Notes: a model not told the origin generated them from the letters alone. A stretch of DNA of 64,000 nucleotides from Glaciihabitans sp. dw_435 (GCF_018449675.1 NZ_JAAVUZ010000005.1:151668-215667); one strand, 5' to 3'; numbered from the stretch's first letter, positions 52,444 through 61,634 are shown. A program made the numbers and translations.

Positions 52444-52836
52444 CTATCGGTCCGTCCCCGGGGTGATCCCGCGGCGCTTCTGGATCTCCGCCTCGAGCCG
52501 CGCGATGCGGGCCAGGTTTTCGTGGTGCTCGATCTCGCGGTCCAGCGCGGCGAGCTGCTCTTCGGTGGACATGGCGCTGGGCGTCGCGCGGGACATCCGC
52601 TCTGCGCTCAGGGCTTCGTGCCGTCTCGGGTCGCCGAAGGATCCCCGGTCGTGCGGGGCGGCGTACTCGCGCCCGATCGCAAACCAGAGCACGCTGCCGA
52701 CGAAGGGCAGGAAGATCACGATGAACACCCACACCAGCTTCGGGAGGTGCTTCACCGCATCGCTCGGTCGGGTGATGATGTCGACGAGGGCGCCGACGAA
52801 GACCACGAGGAGCAGAACGGAGATGACTGCGTACAT
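52444..52836 (-). CDS. PLDc_N-domain membrane protein
   Basis: About 130 aa. Two N-terminal helices with the PLDc_N pattern: VVFVGALVDIITRP and LPKLVWVFIVIFLPFVGSVLWFAIGREY. A charged coiled-coil-like tail (EQLAALDREIEHHENLARIARLEAEIQ) follows. The domain is the cardiolipin-synthase N-terminal anchor without the enzyme; such proteins are common in actinobacteria and of unknown role. Alone between its neighbours. Confidence 0.85.
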   Translation of the reverse strand: MYAVISVLLLVVFVGALVDIITRPSDAVKHLPKLVWVFIVIFLPFVGSVLWFAIGREYAAPHDRGSFGDPRRHEALSAERMSRATPSAMSTEEQLAALDREIEHHENLARIARLEAEIQKRRGITPGTDR

Positions 52837-52894
52837 GGCGGTCAGCTTAGTGAACAGTCGAGCGAAACTCGATTGATAAGGCCCAGGGCGTGCA

Positions 52895-52924
52895 GAAGGG
52901 GATCCCGCGCGCGGGATCCCCTTC
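52895..52924 (-). terminator. Perfect 30-bp hairpin at the 3' end of the large GH3 gene
   Basis: The half GAAGGGGATCCCGCG is followed directly by its complement. It lies 13 nt after the stop codon of the GH3 gene on the minus strand, and could serve also the gene on the other side. Confidence 0.7.
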
Positions 52925-52937
52925 CACCGTCAGTGCG

Positions 52938-55900
52938 TTAGCGAACGGAGATCGTCGTCACCCCCGTGTACTTCGTGCCAACGCTGTTGCTGAACGCGGC
53001 ACGGTACTTCGCACCGTTGTCGCGCTTGCCGGCGACGAACTGGTACGACGTGTGGCTTGCGCCCCGCACCGCCGTCCAGGACTTGCCGCCGTTCCTGCTC
53101 ACCTGCCACTGCACCGTCGGCCGCGGAACCCCCGTTGCCGCCGCCGACAGCGTCACCTTGCTTCCGCGGTGGGTGACCACCGAGGAATGCGGCTGCGAGG
53201 TGATGACCGGCGCGCTGGTGTGCGCGACCTTCCCGCGCGACACCGTCAGGAACTGCGTCAGGTGACGGAACTGCGCCGAGTACGACCCGACCGAGATGCC
53301 CGAGACGCCCTGAATGCTGGCGAGCTCCTGGAATCCGGCCGACTGCATGGCGACATTGATGACGTGGATGGCACTGCGCTGAAGGTCGCCCAGACGCAGC
53401 GGGTATCCACCCGCCGGGTAGTCGCCGCGAATGGTCACCGTGTACGAGACGACGGGGCTCGTGGCATCCCCCGCCGTCTGGTGCACGACGTTGGTGATGC
53501 TGATTCCTGCCTTCTGGTCCGCGGTCAGCGCGTCGGACGCGAGGAGCGCCGTCACGTCGGCGTATGCCGCCTGCACCGAGGTGTAGGGCGGGGTCAGCTG
53601 CGTCGTCTGGTTGAACAGGGAGTCCACCAGGGTGGTGCTCGACTGCGGCTGCTGTCCGATGATGCTCGCGTCCACGTTGGTCGTGACGGCCTCGGCCCCG
53701 GTGGCAGACGGGGTGAGCCCGCCAAACCGCCAGGTCCAGTTCGTGAAGTTGAACGCTTCATAGGTCAGCTTGCTGTACTCCGGCAGGCCGGAGACATCGA
53801 TGGTCGGCGCGACCTTCTTGATCTGGGTGACGACCTCGTCGGGGTTGCCTCCGGGTTCGATCAGATCGTTGCCCGAGTAGTACACGCCCGTTGCACCCGT
53901 GCGCGGTCCCGCACCCCAGTCGGTCATCACCAGCCCCTTGAAGCCCCACTCACCACGGAGGATGTCCGTGTTGAGATCGTAGGAACCCGAGGTGTAGGTG
54001 TCGTTGACCTTGTTGTACGAGGTCATGATCGCCATCGGCTGGGCGCTCCTGACGGCGATCTCGAAGCCCTTCAGGTAAATCTCCCTGATGGCCCTCTCAT
54101 CGATCACCGCGTTCGTGGAGGTGCGCGACGTCTCCTGGTTGTTGGCGAAGAAGTGCTTGAGCGTCACGCCGACGCCCTTGTTGCTCTGCACTCCCAGGGT
54201 TGCCGCGGAGGCCGTGAGCCCGGCGATGAGCGGGTCCTCCGAGTAGTACTCGAAGTTGCGTCCGTTGAGCGGGTCGCGGTGGATGTTCATGCCGGGCGCG
54301 AGCCACAGCGTGACTCCGTACTCGGTCATCTCCTTACCAATCGCTGTGCCCACCTTCTTCACCACCGTCGGATCCCACGTCTGCGCGAGCAGTGTGCCGA
54401 TCGGCCACGCGGTGCCGAACTGGTAGGTCGGCGGTGTGCTGTTCACCTTCTGGGTGAGCCGCAGGCCGGCCGGACCGTCGGAGAGTGTCATGCCGGGCAG
54501 GCCGAGTGACTCGTAGTCGGGCGTCGTGTAGCCGGCTGCGCCGACCGCGGTCAGGGTCGATCCGGCCTTCGACGAGCCCTCGACGATGGTCGCCAGCTGC
54601 GTGGCGGTCAGTCTCGCGACGAACTGCTTGAGCGAGTACGTTCCCTTGGCCACGTCGAAGAGCGTCTTGCTCGGGTCGGTCGAGACGTACTTGACGGTCT
54701 CACCCGTCTTCGCGGTGTACGGAGCGCCCGTGCCATCCCAGTCCGTCGTCCCGGCCGGCAGATACGCCGTGGTCGACGAGATCGGGCTCTTGTCGAGCGC
54801 GTAGTACGGCGAGGAACTGTCGACCGGCACGTTCTGCTCGTACCGCGAGGCATCCTGTTCCGTGTGGAAGTCCCGCGACCGCAGCGCGATCCGCGGAGCC
54901 TTCGCGATCTCCTTCGCCTGTGACGCGTAGGTGTAGAAGTCGGCGGGGTTGCTCGTGAGCTCGGTGTCGACCGTGCGGTCGTTCTCCTCGTTCGCGAGCT
55001 GCTGGGTGGTCACGGTGCGGTTGAGGTTCAGCCGGGCGGCAACGTGGGTGCTGCGCGACGAGTCGCCCACACGCACGAGGTAGTCACCCGCCTGCAGCGT
55101 GTAGGCGGCCTTCGCGGGGTCGTACGACGACATGTCCTGGGTGCGGAACTGAATCGTCACATCCTGCGATGCCCCGGGCGCCAGGCTGTCGGTCTTCGCG
55201 TAGCCGGCGAGCTCCTGGTACGGCTTGTCGAGGCCGGTCTGCGGCGCCGAGAAGTACACCTGCACGACCTGCCGGCCGGTGTGCTTGCCCGTATTGGTCA
55301 CCTTCGCCGTGACTTTTACCGTCTGCGGGTTGGCCGAGACGCGCTTGGTCGCGATGGTGAAGTCCGTGTAGGTAAGGCCATATCCGAACGGATAGTCGAC
55401 AACGCTTGCCGGGTTGGCGGGATCGATCTTCTTGTAGAAGGAATCGAAGTAGCGGTAGCCGACGTAGATGCCCTCGCTGTATTGCTCCTGTTCGGGGTCT
55501 CCGTCATTGTTCGCGAACGTGGATGACGCGGGGTAGTCGCCGTACGACGACGCCCACGTGTCCGTGAGCTTGCCCGAGGGCGCCACCGTGCCGTTCAGCA
55601 CCTCGGTAACGGCGTTACCCGATTCCTGGCCGGCCTGGCTCATCAGCAACAGCGAGTCGAGCGCGGTGCCACCGGACGGATCCTTCGCCCCCGCGTTCAC
55701 CGACGCGAAGAACGAGGTGTCGACGATGCCCCCGACGTTGAGCACGACGACGACCTTCTTGTAGGTTTGGCCGATCAACTTCAGGTCGCCGAGTTCGGTG
55801 TCGGTCAGCAGGTAGTCACCCTTGCCGGAGGAACGGTCGGCGCCTTCGCCGGAGTTCCGGGCAACGACGAAGATGGCCGTGTCCGTGGGCTGGGTGGGAC

Positions 55901-56390
55901 GAACGGATGTCGCGGTCAGCTGCTGCTCGACCGAGGAGTAATCGATCGGCGGCCCAAAGATTCCGCCGGAGCCGGCCGGGTACTTTGCGTTGTAGGCAGC
56001 GACCATGGCGTCGTAGTACGCGGGGCTTGTGGTGATCGCGTAGCCGGCGTTGGTGAGGCCTTCCCGCACGCTCACCGTGTAGCGGTTGTTCACGTCGCCC
56101 GATCCGGTGCCGCCCTTGACCGTCTTGTAGGAGCCGACGCCGAAGAGCGCGACCTTCCCTGACTTGGACATGGGGAGCGCTGTGTTGTGGTTTTCCAGCA
56201 GGACCATGCCCTGCGTGGCAGCGGACTTCGATAGCTGGCCGTTGGCAAGCTCGAGTGGCCCGGGGTTGGGATCGGTCGTGGCGCCGTACGCGGCGTACCC
56301 TCCCGAAACGATCAATGCCAGCGATACAGCCATCGACACCGCGATCGCGCGCGGTGTTCGAAGGCCTCGCCGGGAATGTGGTTCACGCAT
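52938..56390 (-). CDS. Secreted GH3 glycosidase with swapped domain order and C-terminal Ig-like domain
   Basis: About 1150 aa. A signal peptide or anchor is present (AIAVSMAVSLALIVSGGYAAYGA). Unlike usual GH3 enzymes, the GH3_C sandwich comes first (GMVLLENHNTALPM, FVVARNSGEGADR), then Fn3 (VKVTAKVTNTGKHTGRQVVQVYF), then the barrel GH3_N with nucleophile Asp about 824 in LVMTDWGAG, KHFFANNQETSRTS and GMNIHRDPLNGRNFEYYSEDP. A C-terminal Ig-like domain (SAPVITSQPHSSVVTHRGSKV) ends it. Swapped order is known for some GH3 beta-glucosidases, for example from rumen bacteria. It likely cuts polymers outside the cell. Promoter at 56499-56528, terminator at 52895. Confidence 0.92.
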   Translation of the reverse strand: MREPHSRRGLRTPRAIAVSMAVSLALIVSGGYAAYGATTDPNPGPLELANGQLSKSAATQGMVLLENHNTALPMSKSGKVALFGVGSYKTVKGGTGSGDVNNRYTVSVREGLTNAGYAITTSPAYYDAMVAAYNAKYPAGSGGIFGPPIDYSSVEQQLTATSVRPTQPTDTAIFVVARNSGEGADRSSGKGDYLLTDTELGDLKLIGQTYKKVVVVLNVGGIVDTSFFASVNAGAKDPSGGTALDSLLLMSQAGQESGNAVTEVLNGTVAPSGKLTDTWASSYGDYPASSTFANNDGDPEQEQYSEGIYVGYRYFDSFYKKIDPANPASVVDYPFGYGLTYTDFTIATKRVSANPQTVKVTAKVTNTGKHTGRQVVQVYFSAPQTGLDKPYQELAGYAKTDSLAPGASQDVTIQFRTQDMSSYDPAKAAYTLQAGDYLVRVGDSSRSTHVAARLNLNRTVTTQQLANEENDRTVDTELTSNPADFYTYASQAKEIAKAPRIALRSRDFHTEQDASRYEQNVPVDSSSPYYALDKSPISSTTAYLPAGTTDWDGTGAPYTAKTGETVKYVSTDPSKTLFDVAKGTYSLKQFVARLTATQLATIVEGSSKAGSTLTAVGAAGYTTPDYESLGLPGMTLSDGPAGLRLTQKVNSTPPTYQFGTAWPIGTLLAQTWDPTVVKKVGTAIGKEMTEYGVTLWLAPGMNIHRDPLNGRNFEYYSEDPLIAGLTASAATLGVQSNKGVGVTLKHFFANNQETSRTSTNAVIDERAIREIYLKGFEIAVRSAQPMAIMTSYNKVNDTYTSGSYDLNTDILRGEWGFKGLVMTDWGAGPRTGATGVYYSGNDLIEPGGNPDEVVTQIKKVAPTIDVSGLPEYSKLTYEAFNFTNWTWRFGGLTPSATGAEAVTTNVDASIIGQQPQSSTTLVDSLFNQTTQLTPPYTSVQAAYADVTALLASDALTADQKAGISITNVVHQTAGDATSPVVSYTVTIRGDYPAGGYPLRLGDLQRSAIHVINVAMQSAGFQELASIQGVSGISVGSYSAQFRHLTQFLTVSRGKVAHTSAPVITSQPHSSVVTHRGSKVTLSAAATGVPRPTVQWQVSRNGGKSWTAVRGASHTSYQFVAGKRDNGAKYRAAFSNSVGTKYTGVTTISVR

Positions 56391-56498
56391 CCTGTCGTCC
56401 TCTCTGACAACACTCTTTGCGCATCGGGAGGAAAGCTGCGGCGTTCGTTCTGGACGTCATCGGCCAAACCTGCGCGTGTTCCCACCCCGAACGCACTC

Positions 56499-56528
56499 AA
56501 GTTATGGTCAGCGGAATCGGCCTGTCAA
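56499..56528 (-). promoter_or_regulatory. Sigma-70-type promoter of the large GH3 gene
   Basis: On the minus strand TTGACA (56528-56523) and TAACTT (56504-56499) are 18 nt apart. The start would be near 56491, giving a leader of about 100 nt. It is one of the best -35 matches seen in the window. Confidence 0.6.
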
Positions 56529-56590
56529 TGGCCTCCGAGGCACACGGCCGCTTTTCTTAAGAACTTTTTTCCGGCCGAAAATTCGGCGTA

Positions 56591-57358
56591 CTATCCCTGC
56601 CGCCGCGCGAGCGCGGCAACGACGTCCGCCGTGGCGATGGCGCGTTGAACCGTCGCCTCTGCCGTGTGACGGAGCGACAAATCGTGCGCTGCCGCGTACT
56701 CCCGCAGTGCGTTGAAGGCGTCAGTCATGGTGAGGTCCTCGGCCTGCGCAAGAACGCCCTTCGCCTGCTCGACGATGATGCGGGTGTCGAGTGCGAGGTG
56801 AAGCTGTTCGCCGACAACGAGGGGGTTCCGGAAATTACGCTCGTGAAGAATGCCGAGTACGGCGATGTCGGCAAGCGCCTGCGCGATGTCGGCGTCGTTG
56901 TCGGTGATCGAATCGGGGGTGGTGCTGAGGAGGTTCATGACGCCAATAACTTCTCTGCGCAATCGCATCGGGATGGCGTAGGTCGACCGGAATCCCTGTT
57001 CGATGGCCGAATCGTGGAACTTCGGCCATCGGGTCGCGCCGGCGGTGATATCCGGCACGCTCACTGCGCGGCCGGTGCTGTAGCAGTCGATGCAGGGTCC
57101 GGCCCCCGCGGCAATGATGATGGTCTCCACCACCTTCGCCTCTTCGCTGGTCGACGCGACCAGGTCCAGGTCGCCGCCCGAGTCGGCCAGAAGGATGCCG
57201 CCGGCATCGACACCGAGAATGTCGGTGCACGTCTTCAGCAGCGTCGAGAGGAGGTCAACGATGTCGTAGTCGTTCATGAGCGCGTCCGTTGTCGCGACGA
57301 ACGCGTCATTGATTTTCTGTTCCCGCGATTTCACGTTCACTGTGTCTCCGTCATTCAC
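56591..57358 (-). CDS. GAF-ANTAR protein (copy 2)
   Basis: About 255 aa. N-terminal GAF (LLSTLLKTCTDILGVDAGGILLAD, AGAGPCIDCYSTGRAVSVPDI) and C-terminal ANTAR RNA-binding domain (HLALDTRIIVEQAKGVLAQ, AFNALREYAAAHDLSLRHTAEATV). ANTAR proteins bind paired hairpins in nascent RNA and prevent termination. It starts at GTG 57358, 6 nt after the stop of the previous copy, so the pair is one operon with the TetR gene. Confidence 0.88.
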   Translation of the reverse strand: MNDGDTVNVKSREQKINDAFVATTDALMNDYDIVDLLSTLLKTCTDILGVDAGGILLADSGGDLDLVASTSEEAKVVETIIIAAGAGPCIDCYSTGRAVSVPDITAGATRWPKFHDSAIEQGFRSTYAIPMRLRREVIGVMNLLSTTPDSITDNDADIAQALADIAVLGILHERNFRNPLVVGEQLHLALDTRIIVEQAKGVLAQAEDLTMTDAFNALREYAAAHDLSLRHTAEATVQRAIATADVVAALARRQG

Positions 57359-57364
57359 GTCCGG

Positions 57365-58024
57365 TCACTCCTCCAGTGCTGAAAAGTTGAGGCGACGTGT
57401 CACAACGTCGCGAGCGACTTCCCGAAGACTGACTCCCCGGGAAAAAGCGTACGCGCGCATACTGGCAAACGCGTCGGTCGCGGTGGTGTCGAGTTGCAGC
57501 AGGACCATTCCGGTCGCCTGATGCACCTCGCGTCGTACTTCGATGGGAAGTTGTCCATCGGGCTCCTCATTGTCGGCGACCACAATCGCCCGCCGGAGCG
57601 CTGGCCCCGCAATTGCCCGCCCGAGGGCCACGCCCGTTTCGATGGCGCTGGCGTCCAGCTCGCCGGGAGTCGAGCGATAGCAGAGCACCGCGCCGATGCA
57701 GACGGCCCCCAGCGCGAGCGGAAAGATGAAGATCGCGCCGACAGCCGCCGCCGGCTGGGAGAAGTAGATGGGCCAGCCCTCGGAAGCGGACACGTCCGGA
57801 ATGAGTACCGGGATGGCGCGTCCCACGCAATCGAACAGTGGACCCTCGCCGAGGTCAAAATGGATTTCTTCGAGGCGCGCGGCGGTCTCATCGCTGGCAT
57901 GCACCCTCGTCAGCCGATTCTCCTGGTCGAGGACCGAGACCACGACGCCAGAGATGGGCAGCAGGTCGAGAAATGGGGAGGCGAGCTTCTCGCCCGCGAG
58001 TGGTGCCTCCCGGGCGGGAATCAT
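57365..58024 (-). CDS. GAF-ANTAR protein (copy 1)
   Basis: About 219 aa from ATG 58024, whose ATGA overlaps the TetR stop. GAF with EIHFDLGEGPLFDCVGRAIPVLIPDVSASEGWPIYF, then ANTAR with VRREVHQATGMVLLQLDTTATDAFASMRAYAFSRGVSLREVARDVV. It differs strongly in sequence from copy 2 at 56591, so it is an old duplication. It may sense a signal through the GAF part and act on RNA hairpins. Confidence 0.88.
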   Translation of the reverse strand: MIPAREAPLAGEKLASPFLDLLPISGVVVSVLDQENRLTRVHASDETAARLEEIHFDLGEGPLFDCVGRAIPVLIPDVSASEGWPIYFSQPAAAVGAIFIFPLALGAVCIGAVLCYRSTPGELDASAIETGVALGRAIAGPALRRAIVVADNEEPDGQLPIEVRREVHQATGMVLLQLDTTATDAFASMRAYAFSRGVSLREVARDVVTRRLNFSALEE

Positions 58025-58641
58025 GGCGAGTCCGTGCTCACGGTGTCCCGCAATGCACCTCGTGCGCGCAGCAGGGGCAACCACACGTCGTCCACGATCT
58101 CCGCAATGACGTCGTCGGGTACCCGGGTCAAAGTCCACAGCAGCTCGTGGCGCATGAGGGATAACGGCAGCTCGATGACGCGGGTCGTGAGGCCCTCCAG
58201 AGTGATCTCGCCGCGATCCTGTGCCCGCTCGAGCACGAGTTCCATGCCGGATCGCCCGCGCCGGATGAGCAGCTCACGCAGGTTCGCGAAGGTCGTGCCC
58301 GTCTCCCGAAAATATTCGGCCAGTTGCACGCTGAGCGTCACGGCGAAATCGGCCCGCGCCTCGCTGGCGCGGTGCAGCAGGGTGACGACGTCGTCGCGCA
58401 GGTTGCCGGTGTCCGGCAGCTCGATGGGCGCGCGGGCGCCCGCACGGCGCACCGCGGCCTTGAGCAAGTCTTCGCGATCGGTCCAGCGGCGGTACAGCAC
58501 GGTGCGGCTGGTCCCGGCGCGCGCGGCTACCGCTTCGAACGTGAAGTCGGCATACCCAGACTGCGTGAGTTGCTGCCACGCAGCATCGAGAAGGGCAGCC
58601 TCCAGCTCATCGCCCCGCCGTCGCGTCTGTTTTAGATCCAC
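58021..58641 (-). CDS. TetR-family regulator divergent from a DHA2 exporter
   Basis: About 206 aa. HTH: LDAAWQQLTQSGYADFTFEAVAARAGTSRTVLYRRWTDREDLL. The GTG start at 58641 is the first after the 65-nt promoter gap shared with the exporter. It probably represses the exporter until a ligand binds. Its stop overlaps the GAF-ANTAR start, giving a three-gene operon TetR/ANTAR/ANTAR. Confidence 0.9.
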   Translation of the reverse strand: MDLKQTRRRGDELEAALLDAAWQQLTQSGYADFTFEAVAARAGTSRTVLYRRWTDREDLLKAAVRRAGARAPIELPDTGNLRDDVVTLLHRASEARADFAVTLSVQLAEYFRETGTTFANLRELLIRRGRSGMELVLERAQDRGEITLEGLTTRVIELPLSLMRHELLWTLTRVPDDVIAEIVDDVWLPLLRARGALRDTVSTDSP

Positions 58642-58706
58642 TTGCGCATCTTATCGCGTCGCCCTAGCATTGCCGTCATTAGATACGCCAACGCACCCTA
58701 AGGTCG

Positions 58707-60158
58707 ATGATGTCCACTTCCGCTCCTGCGCCCACCGCCAAACTTGATCCCGCCGTCATGCGGGTGACCGTCGCACTGCTTGTCGGCGGCATCGCCGTCA
58801 TTTTCGACTCGACAATCGTCGCGGTCGCCCTGCATCAACTCGCCGCGGATCTCCATGCGAGCGTCACAACAATCCAGTGGGTCAGCACCGCGTACCTGTT
58901 AGCGCTTGCGGTGACTCTCCCGCTCGTGGGCTGGCTCCAGAGTCGGTTGGGTGGCAAGCGGCTGTGGCTGATTGCGTTGACGGTGTTCCTTCTCGGCTCC
59001 GTGCTGTGTGCCACGGCGTGGGACGCTGGCAGCCTGATCACCTTCCGCGTTGTCCAGGGCATCGGCGGTGGCGCGATGATGCCACTACTGACGACCATGA
59101 TCATGCAGGCGGCCCGCGGGCAAAACCTCGGGCGCCTGATGGCGACGGTTGCGTTGCCCACGGCCCTTGGGCCCATCTTTGGTCCCGTGATCGGCGGTCT
59201 CATTCTCGGGGTTGGCGACTGGCGCTGGTTGTTCCTCGTGAACATTCCCCTGTGCCTGGCGGGGCTGTACCTCGCCTGGCGGATGCTTCCGGCCGACCAG
59301 CCCACCGCACGCGTGCGCCTGGATATCGTGGGCCTCGTTTTGCTTTCGCCGGGCCTGGTCGCGCTGCTCTGGGGGCTCTCGAACGTCTCCCGCGACGGAG
59401 GTTTTGGCCGCGCCGACGTGGCAATTCCCCTCATCGGCGGAGTGATCCTCTTGGTTGCCTTCACGCTGTGGGCGGTGCGCCGTCGGGCGGAGGCTCTTGT
59501 CGATCTGGCGGTGCTCCGCCGTCGCCCCACCTGGTCGGCGAGTGCGCTGATGTTCCTCTCGGGAGCATCCCTCTATGGTGCGATGCTGCTGCTTCCCCTG
59601 TACTTCCAGGAGATCCGAGGCAGCGATGCCCTGGGTGCCGGGCTGTTGCTCATTCCGCAGGGTGTTGGCTCGCTGCTCAGCCGTTCCCTCGCGGGGGGCC
59701 TCCTCGATCGTGTGGGCGGGCGGATCGTGGCGATCCTTGGATTCGTGGTCGTCGCACTGGCCACGGCACCGTTTGCGTTCGCCGACGCGGACACACCGGT
59801 GTGGACGCTGATGGTCGGACTGTTCGTGCGCGGCCTCGGCATGGGAGTGGTGTTCATCCCGCTCATGGCTGTCGCCTTCATTGGGCTCGAGCACGACGAG
59901 GTGCCCCACGCGAGCATCGTCACGAGAATCGCCCAGCAGGTAGGCGGCTCGCTGGGAGTCGCGCTCTTGGCCGTGATTCTTGCGACGTCGACCGTGGCGG
60001 CGGGCTCAACTGTCATCGGATTCCAGACGGCGTTCTGGTGGACGGTGGGCTTCAGCGTGCTGTCAATTGCCGTCGCCTTCGTGCTTCCCGGCCGCCCGCC
60101 CGTGCTTCCTAAGGGCGAGTCGATCGAAGAGGTCACCGCGGAGGCCGCGGGAGAGTGA
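58707..60158 (+). CDS. DHA2 (EmrB/QacA-type) MFS exporter
   Basis: About 483 aa, 14 helices. Motifs: FDSTIVAVALHQLAADL, WVSTAYLLALAVTLPLVGWL, motif A LQSRLGGKRLW and motif C GPIFGPVIGGLILG. ATG 58707 is used; ATG 58710 is also legal. The divergent TetR gene supports drug or toxin export. Confidence 0.92.
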   Translation: MMSTSAPAPTAKLDPAVMRVTVALLVGGIAVIFDSTIVAVALHQLAADLHASVTTIQWVSTAYLLALAVTLPLVGWLQSRLGGKRLWLIALTVFLLGSVLCATAWDAGSLITFRVVQGIGGGAMMPLLTTMIMQAARGQNLGRLMATVALPTALGPIFGPVIGGLILGVGDWRWLFLVNIPLCLAGLYLAWRMLPADQPTARVRLDIVGLVLLSPGLVALLWGLSNVSRDGGFGRADVAIPLIGGVILLVAFTLWAVRRRAEALVDLAVLRRRPTWSASALMFLSGASLYGAMLLLPLYFQEIRGSDALGAGLLLIPQGVGSLLSRSLAGGLLDRVGGRIVAILGFVVVALATAPFAFADADTPVWTLMVGLFVRGLGMGVVFIPLMAVAFIGLEHDEVPHASIVTRIAQQVGGSLGVALLAVILATSTVAAGSTVIGFQTAFWWTVGFSVLSIAVAFVLPGRPPVLPKGESIEEVTAEAAGE

Positions 60159-60198
60159 TTGCCTTCGTCCTGAACGTCCTTGATGTAGGTGTGTGGGC

Positions 60199-60336
60199 TC
60201 AGGACGCGAGGCCGCGGTCGAGCATGCTGCTGCCTGCTGCAAGGATCGCTTCCCGGGCGGGCCGCGGGGTGACTCCGAGAATCTCGCGGGTCTTGGTCGG
60301 GGAGACTCGTCTGACGTAGCCGAGGTCCGCGGCGAC
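60199..60336 (-). pseudogene. Remnant of an NAD-dependent epimerase/dehydratase C-terminus
   Basis: The minus strand reads VAADLGYVRRVSPTKTRE then ILGVTPRPAREAILAAGSSM, ending in LDRGLAS and a stop. This fits the C-terminal end of NAD(P)-dependent epimerase-type proteins (the S-T-K-T-R-E-x-LG segment). Nothing upstream encodes the nucleotide-binding part, so only about 46 codons are left. The break point is close to the start of the unknown gene at 60384. Confidence 0.6.
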
Positions 60337-60383
60337 CGGAGTACTAAGCGACCTGTGGCTGAACGGTCGGTAGGCTCCCGAGC

Positions 60384-61541
60384 ATGGCCATCGACTCGTC
60401 CACCTTCTCTTGGCTCCCTGATCATCACCGCCACGTCGCATACACGCTCGCTCATGTCGACAAGCTCATCGGCGAGCTCGCGGGAATTCTTTTCAGCTAT
60501 CTCGATGACGGACCGTTTAAGTTCGCCAACCAAAACTGGAACGACAGGTCGTACGTGGTGCTCCGGGATGTACGTGCCCTCCCCGAATCGGTACCTCGAA
60601 TTTTTGCCGACGCCACCACCCAACTACGCGCTGCGATCGAGCACACGATATACACACAGGTAGAACATGAATTGGGTACGACGGCACAAAACGCCGATTT
60701 CGATGGGCGAGGGATCGAGATGCCAGCTCACCTTGAGGAGCAAGCATTCGCGAAGTGGTCCAATGACTCACGCCGGAAGCTCATTGGATCTCTCCAACCT
60801 GGGTCTACCCTCCACGCCCGGATCCGTAGTCTCCAGCCCTTCCTCTCGGAGGACCCGGAACGTCACCCGATGCGGGTATTAGCCGAGTACACGAACTTCG
60901 CCAAGCATCGGTCGCCATCAATCGCAAACGTTGGCATTGGGCCAGTTATCCCAGATTTCGAATCTGAAGGATTAAATGTCGCGGCGGGTGCCGGCAGCAG
61001 GTTGCGGCCGGCAAAGGTGGGGGACGTCGTTGCCAGCGGCCCACGCGGTGTATTGGTGCCGTTATCTATATGCCCCAACATTGCGGTGCAGCAACCGCAC
61101 ACCCAAGACTGGAACGTCCTAATGCATGAATTGAACAACGTGGCTGAATGGGTTCGCCGGACCGCCATTCCGACCTTGATCACCGGGTCGTCGGATGTTG
61201 CTGCGCTTCCCCCGGGCCTAGACCTTCGTGTTGCTCATGAGGACTTCTCTAGCGCGCTCCTAGCGGCGAATCGGACGACATCCTTTGAGCGAAATCAGCG
61301 ACGGATCATGGCCCATGGTGTTCGGGACGGGCTCGCCGATGTCCTGTCCGCTGGCGACAACCCGCGAGTTGAGTATGAAGCCGCGCTCACATGGGCGCGG
61401 ACGCTGGACGATGCTGACGTGCTTGCCCGAATGAGTGTCTTAGAGAAAGTTGCTGGGGCTGGCGATCTTGCGGAGGCGGAACGTCTGGTGGGCGCCATAG
61501 TCCAAGAGGTACTGGAGTCGGCTCCTTTGGATGCGTCGTGA
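60384..61541 (+). CDS. Unknown protein with a HEPN-like Rx4H motif
   Basis: About 385 aa, not recognised as a known family. What is visible: an all-helical look, TTQLRAAIEHTIYTQ with Arg 82 and His 87 spaced as in the Rx4-6H motif of HEPN RNases, and NFAKHRSP near residue 173. These pieces recall a loose group of HEPN-like proteins with L-R-x-A-L-D-H and x-N-x-x-K-H-R motifs. The end (SVLEKVAGAGDLAEAERLVGAIVQEVLES) is helical. No clear ribosome binding site precedes ATG 60384. Base use and the neighbouring remnant and tRNA fragment suggest transfer. A defence role is possible but only inferred. Confidence 0.55.
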   Translation: MAIDSSTFSWLPDHHRHVAYTLAHVDKLIGELAGILFSYLDDGPFKFANQNWNDRSYVVLRDVRALPESVPRIFADATTQLRAAIEHTIYTQVEHELGTTAQNADFDGRGIEMPAHLEEQAFAKWSNDSRRKLIGSLQPGSTLHARIRSLQPFLSEDPERHPMRVLAEYTNFAKHRSPSIANVGIGPVIPDFESEGLNVAAGAGSRLRPAKVGDVVASGPRGVLVPLSICPNIAVQQPHTQDWNVLMHELNNVAEWVRRTAIPTLITGSSDVAALPPGLDLRVAHEDFSSALLAANRTTSFERNQRRIMAHGVRDGLADVLSAGDNPRVEYEAALTWARTLDDADVLARMSVLEKVAGAGDLAEAERLVGAIVQEVLESAPLDAS

Positions 61542-61593
61542 CGCGTCTTCAACGACGCGCTGGCATCGGTGCTGGAATCGATTCCAACGGCAT

Positions 61594-61631
61594 AAAAAAT
61601 GACCACCCGCGGTAGAAGCCCGCAGATGGTC
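61594..61631 (-). terminator. Rho-independent terminator behind the tRNA-Phe 3' half
   Basis: On the minus strand GACCATCTGCGGG pairs with CCGCGGGTGGTC and is followed by six T. It lies 4 nt beyond the tRNA 3' end, where the native tRNA terminator would be. Confidence 0.8.
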
Positions 61632-61634
61632 AAG

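Noticed and set aside
58642..58706. TetR operator TTAG...CTAA in the exporter promoter
   Set aside because: Beyond the four outer bases the arms do not match, so no site can be supported.
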